DNA of 64,000 nt from Ischnura elegans (lineage: Eukaryota; Arthropoda; Insecta; Odonata; Coenagrionidae), in assembly GCF_921293095.1 (NCBI RefSeq), contig NC_060246.1:14712001-14776000 (forward strand), given 5' to 3'. The notes under the pieces are model-generated. The model was not told where the DNA came from. It saw only the letters and a list, made by a program, of their open reading frames with translations, and made no database searches. This document shows, in pieces, positions 24,489 to 37,004 of the stretch; positions within the stretch are counted from its first letter, which is position 1, and each line of letters opens with the position of its first letter. The position numbers were made by a program, and so were the translations under genes.

Positions 24489-25149
24489 GGGTGGTTTCCT
24501 ATTATTTTTTTATTGCTTTAATCGAAAGATTATTACTCCTGGAGTACGTATTTCACACTTTTAGATTTTTAAATGACAACATCTATTTTTCGCGATTAAA
24601 TGAAAAGTTAAAATTTTCAAGCGCGCGAAAACGCGACGCTCAAGTATGAATGCCGGGAAATATCTCCGAACGTCGTATTTCTGGTTCCCCCTCCCGCCCG
24701 GTGAGGTGACCTTGAGGCGAGGCTTAGCGCTGATACGTCGCAGGATGCTAGCGGATAGCTGAGTACCTTGCTGGATGGTAGCGCTTGGCTTAAAAAAGGT
24801 TTATTAATACCTTATCAAACGAAGAAAACTTTCCGAACTTAGCCAGTTTTAATAGGTGATTATTAAGACATGTTTCCCTGAGCTCTGTGCCTCATGCATG
24901 CATTGGTAACCTCAGACGATGTATAACTCCTATCCTCTGGTGTAGAAACTAGGTCCCTGTGATGTCATGCGGAGTGGAATCGCATGGGCGCCAATCTGGC
25001 CTTTTTCAAATGAGGATAAAATTTGACCCTTGCCATTCGTCTAAACCGGTATTTCAAAAACCAAATAATTTGTATATTATGAATACACTAATGGTGGGTA
25101 ACGAATCGCAATCAATGCCTTTCGTTTTCTTTGATGAAGGAAACTACCC
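24489..25149 (-). mobile_element. MITE family A, copy 4
   Basis: Full-length: GGGTGGTTTCC after TA (24487-24488), GGAAACTACCC before TA (25150-25151). The TGACGTCA motif is altered here (GATGTCATG). No open frame of note. Confidence 0.85.
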
Positions 25150-25151
25150 TA

Positions 25152-27490
25152 TTTGCATTTTGTCGAAATGGAATCCTCATTTGACACGGCATAAGGTTCT
25201 CCAGAGGTCCTTTTTTATTGTAACTATTTTTCACCTTAGCTGAAAGGTAAATTCAGTGTTTATTTTCTGGAAAGTGATTCACCAAGTCAAATGAGTGACG
25301 GTACACTATACACATTGAAGCAACAAATAAAATTTTCACTCTAAATACTCTAAGTGTTCGGTTAGTGGTGACGCACCTCTTACACCTAAATCAACGGGCA
25401 TTCATTCTGAATACAAGAAAATCCATCAATAGTTAAGATGGCTGAAGCGTTTTCACTCAAAAATTGATTAGAAAAAAATCTCAAATTTCTGGGGCGATCG
25501 ATTGATACATGTCGCGTTTCAAGGTCACAAATTTCTGAAAAAGACACTTGGAATGACGCGCTACGGCAAAACGCCTGAAGAACAAGTATTTGGTCAATAT
25601 TATCACCTTCACTCGAACCATTTCAAATCTACAATTAGATTTGACCTCAATTTCCACTTTCATTCAAAAAAATAACAGAAAAAAATTGTTCAAAGATAAA
25701 TTGCTTAGTTCACATCTTTTATATCATGCTAACATATTGTTTCCTAAGGACTTCATTTAAATGCCTTTACAAATGTTACATTACATTCGTGTCAAAATTT
25801 GAGAATAGGAAACCTCACCATATTTCTTTCGGAAAAAATAGCTAATTTAAAAGGCTATAACATATGGTCAAAAAGTTACAACTACAATCCAATCAAACAG
25901 CAGGAGTAAGATTCGAGAGCAAAATATATTCACTGAAATATATTATCTGACCGTTAAGTGAGCCAAATTTCCTTTGCGAACATCGATGAATTTCGTAATT
26001 GCAATCAATGTTTTGCAAATATTAAAAAAACGTGGTTGTAGGTATTTTTTTCAATTTCATTATGTCGGTTGGGTCTACTTGCAGGTGTTCATCTTGGGGA
26101 GGGCCTTCTGCCATCAATAGTCCTTTTCATGGAAACTCAATGCAAATACGAAGAAGCCGGATATCCTCGTAACCGAACCACCAAGCTTAATTCTTCCCAC
26201 TGCCAGCCCATTATTAAGAGCATTCCTTCAAAATCACTTCTCACGTCGCCAACCGCTGGATTCCCGTCCATGCCCCTTCTTTAATGAGAACTCATTCACT
26301 GAATCACTGTTGCTACAGACTCCAATTTTCGTGACTCACAAGCAAGTTTTCACTTTCGATTACGTATTACCCAAGGATGTTGTAAATATGTGGAGGGGGC
26401 ACCACTGGATCAACATACCGATGGCAACTTTTTGGCATTTAACATGATAAAATTCTGTATAATTTTGAAAGAAAAATTGAAATTTGCATACAATTAATTC
26501 CGCACGATCTCTCATTAATGCAGAAGATTTCCAGGAATATCACTCACAGAAGATTTCCAACTCGTACAACTTACCACTTCCACTACTTCCACACGGACTC
26601 TTATTTACTGGAAGTCATAAGAAAAAGACACATATAAACACAATGCTGAAATCGTTCACGAACCGAGGGAACGAAATGCATAGAAGCTGAAATATATATT
26701 TTCGCAGCAACATCCGGATACTACGATGACGAAAAAGTTTAAATAGGAAATGAAATTAGGGAAAAAGAGAGTTAATCAACTAACTGAATCAGTCATATTT
26801 CCTTTTTGATCGCCACGAGCCATGTAAAACAATGGCTCAGAAGATAAAATTAAAGAATAAAATTGAAAGGTCTTGAATGGTTGGATTCAGAGGGAATTCC
26901 GGAATAATTGCTGTTAGTTTGAGCGATTACAAATACTCGCCGACTTTTGAAAAGAAATATAAAGAAATGAGGTTCTCCGCATGATACCATGCATTTGATA
27001 ACATCAAGGCATCAAGTATCTGCGGTCAAATGGCAGCCTTACAAAACGTCAATTATCTTGGTAACGAGCCCCAAAAACTCATTTAGAATTTTCTCGCGGC
27101 AATAGTTACGAAGACGTGAAATCTCGATTGCAATCGTAATTACCCGACGATGGGGGAAAAATCATTCTAGGTTTATTTGAGCTGCTCTCATAACCCTCAA
27201 AAGATCGCCCCGGTAATGCTCACGAATGACCTGGGAAATTTGGCCACCCCCCTGAAATCTGCCGCCCGGGGCACGTGTGCCCCCTCTCCCACGCCCTGGC
27301 TCCGGGTCTGGTGGTATCAGTCGGAAATAATATGTTATTTTGGGATTCATTCGTTAGTACGAATGCTGCCACGTGTAGATATATGGAACTCTTAAAAATC
27401 TCAGTGTGATTGATAAAGCCAATGTATTTTTTCTCGCAGGTAACTATATATTTCTAGATAAAATTAGTTTAAAAAAGTGAGAATTGTTCT
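25152..27490. other. AT-rich intergenic stretch
   Basis: No supported gene. A decayed C-rich MITE remnant (CCCGGGGCACGTGTGCCCCC region, 27240-27310) is the only recognisable item. The frames at 26069-26284 and 26484-26690 lack domains. Confidence 0.4.
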
Positions 27491-27496
27491 TGGCAT

Positions 27497-27666
27497 TAGT
27501 AAAATTAGACATTGCAATGTTCCCACTGAGCTTTATTATGACGCTACGCGTTGCGTTGTTGCAAACAACGTTATCAAGTTTTTGATCATCAATGTTTTTT
27601 GTTACGACGAAACGCGTAGTGTCATAATAAAACTCAGTGGAAATATTGCAATGTCTAATTTTATTA
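27497..27666. repeat. foldback element, ~75-bp arms
   Basis: The left arm contains AAAATTAGACATTGCAATGT and TATGACGCTACGCGTTGCGT; the right arm carries the inverse with a few mismatches. The short loop lies around 27580-27590. The arms match those of the compound foldback at 21702-22275, so this is a simple member of the same family. Confidence 0.75.
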
Positions 27667-27669
27667 ATA

Positions 27670-29040
27670 TTAAGAACTTCCATCATATCGTGCCCAACAT
27701 CATACAAGATATTGCTTGGTATGTTCCGTTTGATGTGGAACCATTTCCCTCTTTCCACAAGAATGTAGCCAGGTCCTTAGATGCGAGGGTTGTTAAATTT
27801 GTGTCCTCTTCTATACTTAGCTCACATGGAAACACACCAAGAAACACAATCACGACAAGATGCTTCCACACATACACCATCGAACACATGCACTGAGCAA
27901 GCGATTTCCAACTTGAGATTTTTCTTATTCCATTTGGAGCAATCCACTTCATAACCATACGCAACGAACAATCACCGTGTTTTGATGCATTAATTACTTC
28001 CTTCGTGGATGTAATGGAAATTGGGAGTAATTATTTCGCTAGGCGGAAATGGCACACCACTCAGAAATAAAATTCAACACTCTCAGCCTATGGTTACCCA
28101 GCAACTGAACTATATTCTGAGTGCCTTATAAACCGATCCTCAACTCTGAATTGCGTCATGCCGAAGGCCTAAAGACACGACCTCTTCCTATGGTATATTA
28201 CATTAATATAGAACATTACCACAGTTCCCAAATTTTTGAGCCCATAAACAATGAAGCAAATTCGACCAGTCGAGCGGAAGTGATGTGCCGTCTTAAACCT
28301 CACCGCATGGTTAAATGCTAGCGGTTATTCATGTTGGCTTCGGACAGAGTTCAGAGTGCTTCTTTCCTTCGAGAGGATTGCCAAAGATAATATGAGGCGA
28401 GGAAAATAAGGACCAGCCCTAATCGTGGCATGCAATAGAGTCGACTCAAAATTTAAAGAAAAGGGTGAGACGAGGAGTCATAAATCCACGCATTGGAATG
28501 ACGATCGTCATATTTCGCCATCAGCTGAAGCATAGTCGCCCATGAGACATATAAGTGGGAATATTCACCATACGTACGAGTGCGAAGGACCTTGGCCCAT
28601 TGTCTTAAACGGGAAAGCTTCAGCAAATTCTAATGTAGGAGGCAAGAATATTCAAAAACAGGATTCTCCATATAGCTGACACTCACCGCGCATTCGATCG
28701 CCTTTGCACATGTAGCAGACCGATCCGAATTTCAAACGGAAATTAGATAATATTAAATATGGATTACGACCGAAATTTATATTACAGGTGATTTAATCTA
28801 TCAAATTCATTTCTTTCTCACGCTATTTCTCGCGATTGCAGACACTCTATTGCATTTTATAAAGAGAGTAAATGGATCTCTCTGCTCTCATCGCCGGGAT
28901 ACGGGCATTTTCTAAAATAATGAGCCCCAAGAAACAATGTTAACGTAGCGTCTACGGGACACACTTAGGGTCTCCTCTGTGTACAAAAAAATTTAAGAGC
29001 ATCAAGTTTATTAAACAATAAATAATGCCCCTGAACTAAG
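27670..29040. other. AT-rich intergenic stretch
   Basis: No recognised gene or repeat. The frame at 27683-27964 (minus) and its opposite-strand partner show no family signature. Confidence 0.4.
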
Positions 29041-29049
29041 TAAGGCATG

Positions 29050-29457
29050 AATTGCACGTTCATTTTTTCCGTCCCTCAGAGTGATAGCTCAAGCGATAGG
29101 TTTTAAGGGACGAAAAGGAATGATCGCTCATTGATCCATCATTTATCATTAATCACACGGTCATTACCACCATCCCTTTATGCATCGCTTATTCCATCAC
29201 TTCACGTATTTGCAACTTTAATTCAATAAAAAGCCTAGCGTGGCGTTACAATCTTTGTTAGCGGCCGTGTGTTCTCATTGGCTGAAAGACTCTGCCAGTG
29301 ATGGTTTCAGCGACGGAAAAAGGGATGGGATCTCCATCTGTGGAGTAATCAGGGAAAATTATTGCGTGAAACCGTAATTGTTCCGTCATAATTGGAGCGA
29401 TCGCGGAAGCTATTGCTGGAATGGGACGGACAAAAATGATCGTGTGATACAGGCTTG
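29050..29457 (+). repeat. MITE family D, copy 2
   Basis: Shares the ordered blocks listed for the copy at 20284, but keeps the right end (GATCGTGTGATACAGGCTT). The left terminal repeat is lost. It includes GTGGCGTTACAATCTTTGTT and a degenerate set of GCGATCG-type motifs. Non-coding. Confidence 0.55.
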
Positions 29458-29459
29458 AG

Positions 29460-30095
29460 TAAGGAAAAATCTATATCAACTGAACTGAGAAAATTAACTA
29501 AGCTTGACTTAATTAAACTAAAAATAAACCAACTAAGAAAACCCTAAACTGCAGATAAACAACTCGGCAGAAGTAAATTCAAAATAATACATCATATAAT
29601 AGTGGATACAGCTTATACGATATATGCGTGTGAATGTGAAATGTATATATTACAATTACTTCATGCAAAAAGTAATCAATTACGAGTAAAAATTACTGAT
29701 TTTAAAAATTTATCACTAAAATTACTGTTCCAATTACTTCTTGAAAAATTTAATTTGTTAATAAAGTAGGGAAGTACGTTTCTGCTTTCGGTTCTGCTCC
29801 CACTATATAAGGGTTAGGTGGTAGAGGGGATTTATTTGTCTCGACCTCACCCGAATAAAGGCATCCAATTATTAGTGTTAAATTCACTGTCTCCTTTTAT
29901 TACTCATGCTGAAGTTCAAAGATTCGCCTTTCACAGCATGTGTTTCAATGACTGCTATCTACTGAGAAATGCGCACGATATAACGCGGAAATCGCTTCCA
30001 TTCTACCCACCAACCATGTGCGAGTAAGTTTGGATTCTTGTTTCCCTGCAATTGCAGTATTTTAAATTATATGGTTTGGTATTTGTAGCGACAGT
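29460..30095. other. AT-rich stretch
   Basis: No gene. Runs such as ATTACTTCTTGAAAAA suggest ordinary AT-rich spacer. Confidence 0.4.
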
Positions 30096-30099
30096 TGTG

Positions 30100-30365
30100 G
30101 TGATTTTCGCCATGAGGGAAGGGGTAGGTAAGGAAGGGTGGAGAGATTCCCGGCGTCGGCATTGGCCTGCTTTTAACGAAAGGCACCAGGGGACCACGGC
30201 TTAACGTCCCATCCGACGGACTGAGTGTTGCGCTCTAAATGTCCTCCACATAATATTCAAGTAGGAATCGGGCAGCCTCTGAGAAAACTCTGCCATCGTC
30301 GAGCTTTGAACCCGAGCCCGTCGGGTGGGAAGCCAACACACTTAGGCCACCACACCAACACGATC
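30100..30365 (-). repeat. SINE family S6, copy 2 (with tRNA-like head)
   Basis: On the minus strand, an A-box-like GTGGCCTAAGTG (30341-30352) and a B-box-like GGGTTCAAAGCTC (30301-30313) form the head. They are followed by GAGGCTGCCCGATTCCTACT and the core GGATGGGACGTTAAGCCGTG, as in the copy at 11462. Two dispersed copies in opposite orientations, sharing a conserved central domain, support a tRNA-derived SINE. Confidence 0.65.
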
Positions 30366-30796
30366 CCCATATTAAATTATTTCAACGTAATCCATAAGAA
30401 ACTATTACTGGACATGGAACTTTGAGCACGGTATTGCATTACTGAATGGAAAACAGGATTATCTGAGGCTTCAAGGTGGCTTACTAATTTGCTTTTACTC
30501 TGCTTACGATTTCAGGAAGTTCTACTCGGGAGTTTTCCCGAGCAGAAGTCGAGATACATAGCAAGTGCAGCTTAGGTTTCGGGGAACTTAACATTTCAAT
30601 TAATAGATACTATACCAAGAACATAAAAAGGTTTTAACTGAAAATGACGACGATATCGTTTGAAGAACGCTATATTCAAAGGAAAATAAATTAACCACGT
30701 GAATACTTCCTCGAGACAAAATTTGCACTGATCACCCAGAGCAATTCATGGAGAGAGGTATATTTTTGAGTGAGCAATCTCGCTCTTTGATGAGTA

Positions 30797-31457
30797 GGGT
30801 GGTTTCCTATTATTTCTTTATTGCCTAAATCGAAAGATTATTACTCCTGGAGTACGCATTTCACGCTTTCAGATTTTTAAATGACGATATCTATTTTTCG
30901 CGATTAAACGAAAAGTGAAAAATTTCAAGCGCGCGAAAACGCGACGGGTAAGTATGAATGCTGGGAAAAGCTCGTGTGACGTCATTCTGGATCCCGCTTT
31001 CGCCGTGTGAGTTGACCTTGGGGCGAGGATATTGTGCGCCGCTGCGATGCTGGCTGCTAGCATGTAGCAGAGTACCCTGCAAGCAGGTAGCGCTTGGCTT
31101 AAATAAGGATTATTAATACCTTATCAAGCGAAGAAAACTTTCCGACCTTAGGCAGTTTTAATAGGTGATTATGAAGAGATTTTCCCTGAAGTCTGTGCCT
31201 CATGCAGGCATTGGTAATCTCATACGATGTAAAACTCCTTACTTCTCGTATAGAAACTAGGTCCCTGTAACGTCACGTGGAGTGGCATCACATGGGCGCC
31301 AATCTGGCCTTTTTCAAATCAGGATAAAAATTGACCATAGCCATTCGTCTAAACCGGTGTTTCAAAAACCAAATAATTTGTGTATTATGAATACACTAAT
31401 GGTGGGTAACGAATCGCAATCAATGCCTTCCGTTTCCTTTAATGAAGGAAACTACCC
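30797..31457 (-). mobile_element. MITE family A, copy 5
   Basis: TA-flanked (30795-30796, 31458-31459), with GGGTGGTTTCC and GGAAACTACCC ends. It contains GTAACGTCACGTGG in place of the usual TGACGTCACGTGG and otherwise matches copies 4 and 7 closely. Confidence 0.85.
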
Positions 31458-31459
31458 TA

Positions 31460-34330
31460 TCGTTCGCCCACGCTTTTTTCCCTCCAACATCAAGATTATC
31501 AAAGCCTTCCAATAATCTGCGCTCAAATGAAATAATGGGAAATAACTGCGACATCAACAAGGATGGAGTATTTCCGTCAAAGTGAAAAGCTACTATCATA
31601 AATAGATATGGTGCTTCTGAAGCCATTACAATTCAAGTTCATTCATAATGCCTTTAAAAATCCTGATGAGTATTTTCTTAGTATAATTTATCATCCAATC
31701 ATCGAAGTACACAATGAATCAGAAAAACCGTGATCTCACCTTAAATTACCACGCAACTGAAGCATTTATCGATACCTCCACTGCATAAACACTCCACAAT
31801 CGCCCACCGAATCAAAATCCGCTCATCTAGATAGATAGCCCTTAAAATACTTGATTCGGTGGGCGATTGTCGAGCGTTTATGCAGTGGAGGTATCGATAT
31901 TGAACAAAGGTTAGCACTAGCATATCTAACAAAAATCGGCTTTGTTAAGAGGATATATTTAAAAAATAATTATCAGAATGCTTATTAGAATTAATGCAAG
32001 AAAAATTATTTGTAAAGAGATCGGCTTCTCCGTTCTTTACGCTTGGCAGCACTGGTGCAAGACAAATGCTATTTAAGCCTGAGTTGATTGAATTTGTCGA
32101 AAGGAAAAAAAGTTAATATTTCACGATCTATGACAAAGGATGCCCATGAACATATTAATGTGATGAGCAGCATCCCTTGCGAGTGGACACTAAATATCCA
32201 TTGAAAATCATAAAACGTGAAATCGAGCTTTATTACATAATAAATAAATAAATAAAATTTCATTAGCCCGTTCACCTTCGAGGGGCTCCAGCATAGGTAA
32301 GTAAGTTGCCAAGGAAATGTTTACTAGATACATTTCGACAAAAAGAAACAACTGCCGCCCAATTTACTCATCCTATATTACGTATGAATGTTGAAGAGTG
32401 AGAGACAAAGCAACGGAGTGTAAGACGCTTCCTGCAGAAGAATTCCTTTTTGGCGCGCATTCAATAAATACCGCGAAATAAAAGACAAAAAAAGATTGAC
32501 ATGCCGTGGTGTGAGCAAGGGAAGTAACTCAACTGCTTCGATCGGAACGCATTTAGTGATGGAAAAATATCAGCCAAAAATCGACTTTTCACCGAAGTTA
32601 AAAGCTCGACTTTTCAACAAAAATCGAAATTTCAACCAAAATATCGAAAAAACGAGTTCTTAAAAAGAGTTTGAACATAAACTTGTTTATTACCATTCGA
32701 AAAACATTCAAAATACAAATTAGAGTAATAAAAAGATACACTTAGAATATGAGCTTGAATTATTAATAGTAAAAATTTACAAATGCGCGCACATGTTAAG
32801 TTTTTGGATCGCTGCACATAGTCATTCTGCTTCACTACAAATTTTAAGAAAGATACATTGATTGAGATGATTTTTTGATGATCGAGGGCGTGGCTTTGCA
32901 ATTTTACCGGCCTTAGAGAAAAGTATTTCACACGAGACGGATGACGCAATCAAAGGCCGCTTATGACAACGTTGAGATCAAACGAAATTGAACTGAGATT
33001 GAAGCTGAAAAATCGAGTTTGGATCGAAACTAGAAAAGCAAGGCTCGATCTCGATTCCCTTGATCTTAGGTGTTTGAAATTCGATTTTCCATTTTAATCT
33101 AAAACGATGTTTCAACCACTAAACGTGTTAACCCATTTATATCTTAATTTTTCATGGAAATTTCTAAAATAAATGCCTTTTGTATTTTTCCAAGTGTTTT
33201 CATTCACCTATTATTTTATAGAATATCAATTTTTTGTCAAGATGCAAAGAATTTTTATGGGATAATTTTAGTTGTTTTTTTCGCACATGATATTTAGCTA
33301 TAAGATAATATTCATTCAATAAACAATTTTCAAATGCAGCAACAACAATGACGCTACCGGCAGTTCGCCGTCTCTTTACCTTAAGGAAAATAGCATCAAA
33401 CCGGCGAATCGCCGTCTATAGACGTATACTTACCCGAATGGTTTAAAACTTCGCAGGTGACCGGACCAACATTTTGAGAGATACGTGGTTTTGTCCAAGC
33501 GTAGTAGTGCTCCAGATATTTCCGATAGAAATTACTATTAAAGGGACGATAATTATTCATCCGTGGGTGCAATAATACAGCCTCAACGGGTCTCTCCTCG
33601 CGGGAGATAAATGACAATCACATTTATCGTGGCAACACAGCGGTGAGGAGGACTTCGAAGAGATATACCAACATTGCTGTTTTTTCCTTTTTTTATAGAT
33701 ATGTGAAATCCACGAGTTGGAAATATATGTGTGGCCAAACATTTGTTTAAAGTTTGAGATGAATACCCCCCTTTTTATCGCCTTTTGACAATTACATCAA
33801 ATATGATTTTCCAGACATTTTTTTAAATTTTCCATGACATTCCGTGTCTTTTTAGACACGATGAAATTAAATGACTATCTAGATTTTCCAGACGAGTGGC
33901 CACCCTGTGAAAGCAGTTGAAGACTCCAAAATCAGAGGACAGTAATACTAAAAACCAGTGATCAACGTGAGGTTTCCCGTCGACAGCAAACGGTGGGTTG
34001 GAGAGGATATGTCTTGTCCGTCCGGAGAGTGGGAAGAGTTCTTGCAGATATACAAGGAATGCACAAGCAGTCTTTCATCGCGAGATCAAGATTCGAAATA
34101 AGCACGAAAAATACATCTATTATCACCCAACAATGTCGCTAGGACAAATTCAATGTTGACCAGTCGTTTCTACCCTAGAGTTACCGAATCTGCCCTGTCT
34201 CTCTCCAATACCAACTATCTTTTTCATTTAGGATCGCAGGCTTTCCCGGCGAACTACTCGCTGGAATTCTCATCGGGATCGCCTTATTGACACCCTTGAT
34301 CGCCTGTATCGCACTCGTCCGGCATTCCCT
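31460..34330. other. AT-rich intergenic stretch with one palindrome
   Basis: Besides the hairpin at 31767-31899 I see no gene. An AT-rich run with frequent AAATTTCA-like words lies at 32560-33130. The frames at 32632-32949 and 33396-33742 lack family signatures. Confidence 0.4.
31767..31899. repeat. hairpin with ~46-bp arms
   Basis: TATCGATACCTCCACTGCAT at the left is matched by its inverse at the right end. The arms run through CGCCCACCGAATCA with one or two mismatches, and the loop is about 38 bases. No related copy was seen in the window. Confidence 0.75.
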
Positions 34331-34335
34331 TTAAT

Positions 34336-34680
34336 TTGCAGCGAGCACATGGGATCCGACGCAGAAAGACTGCATCCGTAAAAACACAGAGGAAAGCCGA
34401 ACGATCACTAAAAATCTGCTACGGACGTACAGAAAGCGTTACACAGATATTAAACGAATTAGGCTGGGAGCAGCTAGAGACTATAAGGAGGCAGCGCGCT
34501 AGACTTAAATTGCTTGACCAATTGAGAATAGATATCTTTCGCAGCGACAAGTAGAATAACATCTTAGAGACCCAATATATTTCCTGGTCCGACAGAAAAC
34601 ATAAAGTAAGTGAGATATTTCGCCGAACGCATAGGTATAGGAATTACTTTTTCCCCCGAACGATAAAGGCGACTTAAACA
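34336..34680 (+). pseudogene. 3' end of a non-LTR retrotransposon ORF2 (degenerate)
   Basis: The frame contains YGRTESVTQILNELGWEQLE followed by RRQRARLKLLDQL. After an in-frame stop (34552-34554) it continues in the same frame with RRTHRYRNYFFPRTI, and then a second stop. This spacing of S-V-T-x-x-x-x-L-x-W, L-E-x-x-R-x-x-x-R-L and R-x-x-x-F-F-P-R-T-I is the conserved tail after the reverse transcriptase domain in CR1/Jockey-like LINEs. Only the C-terminal ~115 codons remain, with no reverse transcriptase or endonuclease, so this is a dead 5'-truncated insertion. The exact clade is not determinable from this tail. Confidence 0.75.
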
Positions 34681-35083
34681 AATACTTGGCGAAATTCGCA
34701 AGCACATTCTCTCTCCAATTGTCCTGACACACGCCGCCATTCGCCAATTGAGGCTGCTTGCGGAGTATTGCGTGGATCCGGCCTTGCCTTGTCCAGCGAT
34801 CAAATACCTCAGAACGACACTTACCAGTCGAGCATCGAAACGTCGGATACGGAAAACCTAACCGAAAACCTGGTAGAAGACCCGAAGAGTTGCTGCAAAT
34901 TGATATTGTTCATGCGTTACTTAGAGATGGAACAATATAACTGTCTCGTTGAAACTGTTTCATGCCTGTAACTGAGACAGTACGGCTCCAAATTTTGGAA
35001 CTCCTATAACTAAATCATACGTAGTTCCCCTGTCGATATCTCACTAACGCTCGGCTCCGACTGCGCCTGACCTGCTGACGGCT

Positions 35084-35533
35084 GAGTTTTACATCGTCTC
35101 AGATTACCAATGCATGCATGAGTCACAGAGCTCAGGGAGACATGTCTTAATAATCACCTATTAAAACTGGCTATGGTCGGAAAGTTTTCTTCATTTGATA
35201 AGGTATTAATAATCCTTATTAAACCCAAGCGCTACCAGCTAGAATTCTCATCGTACTCTGCTACCTGCCAGCATCCTGCGTCGTATCAGCGCTCAGAGCC
35301 TCGACCCAAGGTCACCTCGCTTGCGGCAGCGGGAACCAGAACGACGTCACACGAGAGTTTTCCCGGCATTCATACTTACCCGTCGCGTTTTCACGCGCTT
35401 GAAAATTTTCACTTTTCATTTAATCGCGAAAAATAGATATCGTCATTTAAAAATCTAAAAGCGTGAAATACGTACTCCAGGAGTATATATAATAATCTTT
35501 CGATTTAGGAAAAAAAATAATAGGAAACCACTC
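35084..35533 (+). mobile_element. MITE family A, 5'-truncated copy 6
   Basis: Begins inside the family at GAGTTTTACATCGTCT and runs to the intact right end GGAAACCACTC followed by TA (35534-35535). About 200 bases of the left side are missing. The internal core includes a 6-bp ATATAT insertion near the right end. Confidence 0.8.
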
Positions 35534-35535
35534 TA

Positions 35536-36576
35536 TTGTTAATTTTATTCCCATTGAAATTATCAGTTACCTTTACAACATTAAAGTGACTCCAATCCAG
35601 GTTATAGCTACTCGAGTCATACGACACTTGAGCTTTCGCAACTTTTGATAGTAATAAATCACAGGCAGGTATAACGGTAGGCCAAATTTCTGTGTCCTGC
35701 TCAGGAAGTGGTCGCTGTACAAAGTAAAACTGGATGGTAAAAAAAACATGCTGCAGCAAGAGATGCCGTTTTAATGAATTAAAATAATGAACCAAGTTCA
35801 CTTAGACCCGAAAGCGCAATTTATACAAATACGGAATGGAAAAATAAGTTACGACGTTACCCAGTCTAAAAAGAAAACGCCAACGTTGACGCCCACTTTT
35901 CCTGAGTCGGTGATGTCATTAGAGCTCCGGTTCATTTACTCGGACGGGGAGAATCTTTGTTCGCGTGGGGCCTTGGATCCTCTGAGGATCGGTGACCCAC
36001 TCGGCCTGAATTGGTGACGTCATCAAATTCCCTACGAAAGTGTCAATGCAGTACATATTAATGGTCGAAGTTTTCACTGTGTATTAGAAGAATGCATGGC
36101 TATTGACAACGCAAGCACGGGTCAATTAAGAGAATCCTCTCGCCAAGTTTAAGATTCTTCACAAAATATTTTTTTTAATGAAAAGTTCTTACCGATAGCA
36201 GCTCCAAGTGTGCGGTGAAATAGGCTAATTTGGTTCCAAGAAAATATCTTCCAACGAGGAGGCGAAATATAACTTCCTTTCAGCATATAGAAATAGAGGC
36301 CTATTCGACAAGTCCCTTGTCAAGGCTTACAGAAATGAGTACACGGCCAGTGCCCCTTGCATCGACATTTAAGTGGGCCGATTATTTACACTAAAATGTG
36401 AATATTCAATAGGGAATTCTGAGATTTATTTACCATTTAGTCTTTCAGTAATCTCTTTCTAAGCAGATAAATCAAAAGCTTGTGAAAATTCATTATTTAA
36501 GAAGTTATTTTCAACTTGCCTCCAACCAATGTAAGGGCAGCGATCCCTTGCAGCTACAGACCACAGAGATTAGGTA
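35536..36576. other. intergenic stretch
   Basis: No recognised gene or repeat. The frame at 35787-36017 has no family signature. Confidence 0.4.
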
Positions 36577-36584
36577 CATGTGAA

Positions 36585-36888
36585 CAGTGGCGCAGCGAGG
36601 GGGATTTTGGGGGTTAAACTTCCCCCCCCAGAGCTCAGAGAAATTTTTAAGTTTAATCATTTTACTAACTTGGATTGACATTACAAATAGAAAAGTGTAA
36701 GGATTAATAAAATATCCCTCAGATAGCCGTAAAACTCACCATTTTGAACAGTTTATCTTAAAATTCCGCCATTTATTAATCTCGCACCTACCGCTTATCC
36801 TGGTGGGTATTCCATACCCCCACACACCCCGGTATTAGTTGCACCTAAACCCCAACCCCCCCAGTCTTAATTCCTAGCTGCGCCCCTG
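36585..36888 (+). mobile_element. hAT-type MITE family B, copy 2
   Basis: CAGTGGCGCAGC and GCTGCGCCCCTG ends are flanked by a perfect 8-bp duplication, CATGTGAA (36577-36584 and 36889-36896). This is the cleanest proof of the family's boundaries and 8-bp TSD. It lies about 110 bases left of the Transib-like element. Confidence 0.93.
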
Positions 36889-37004
36889 CATGTGAAGACA
36901 TCACTACACCGTTCTGAAAATGATCAGTTTCGCGATGCAAAACAAGTTTGATGCAGTTCCGAAAGCCTCCAATTCGGAGACGCGAAAAATCCCGTCAGAC
37001 GGCG

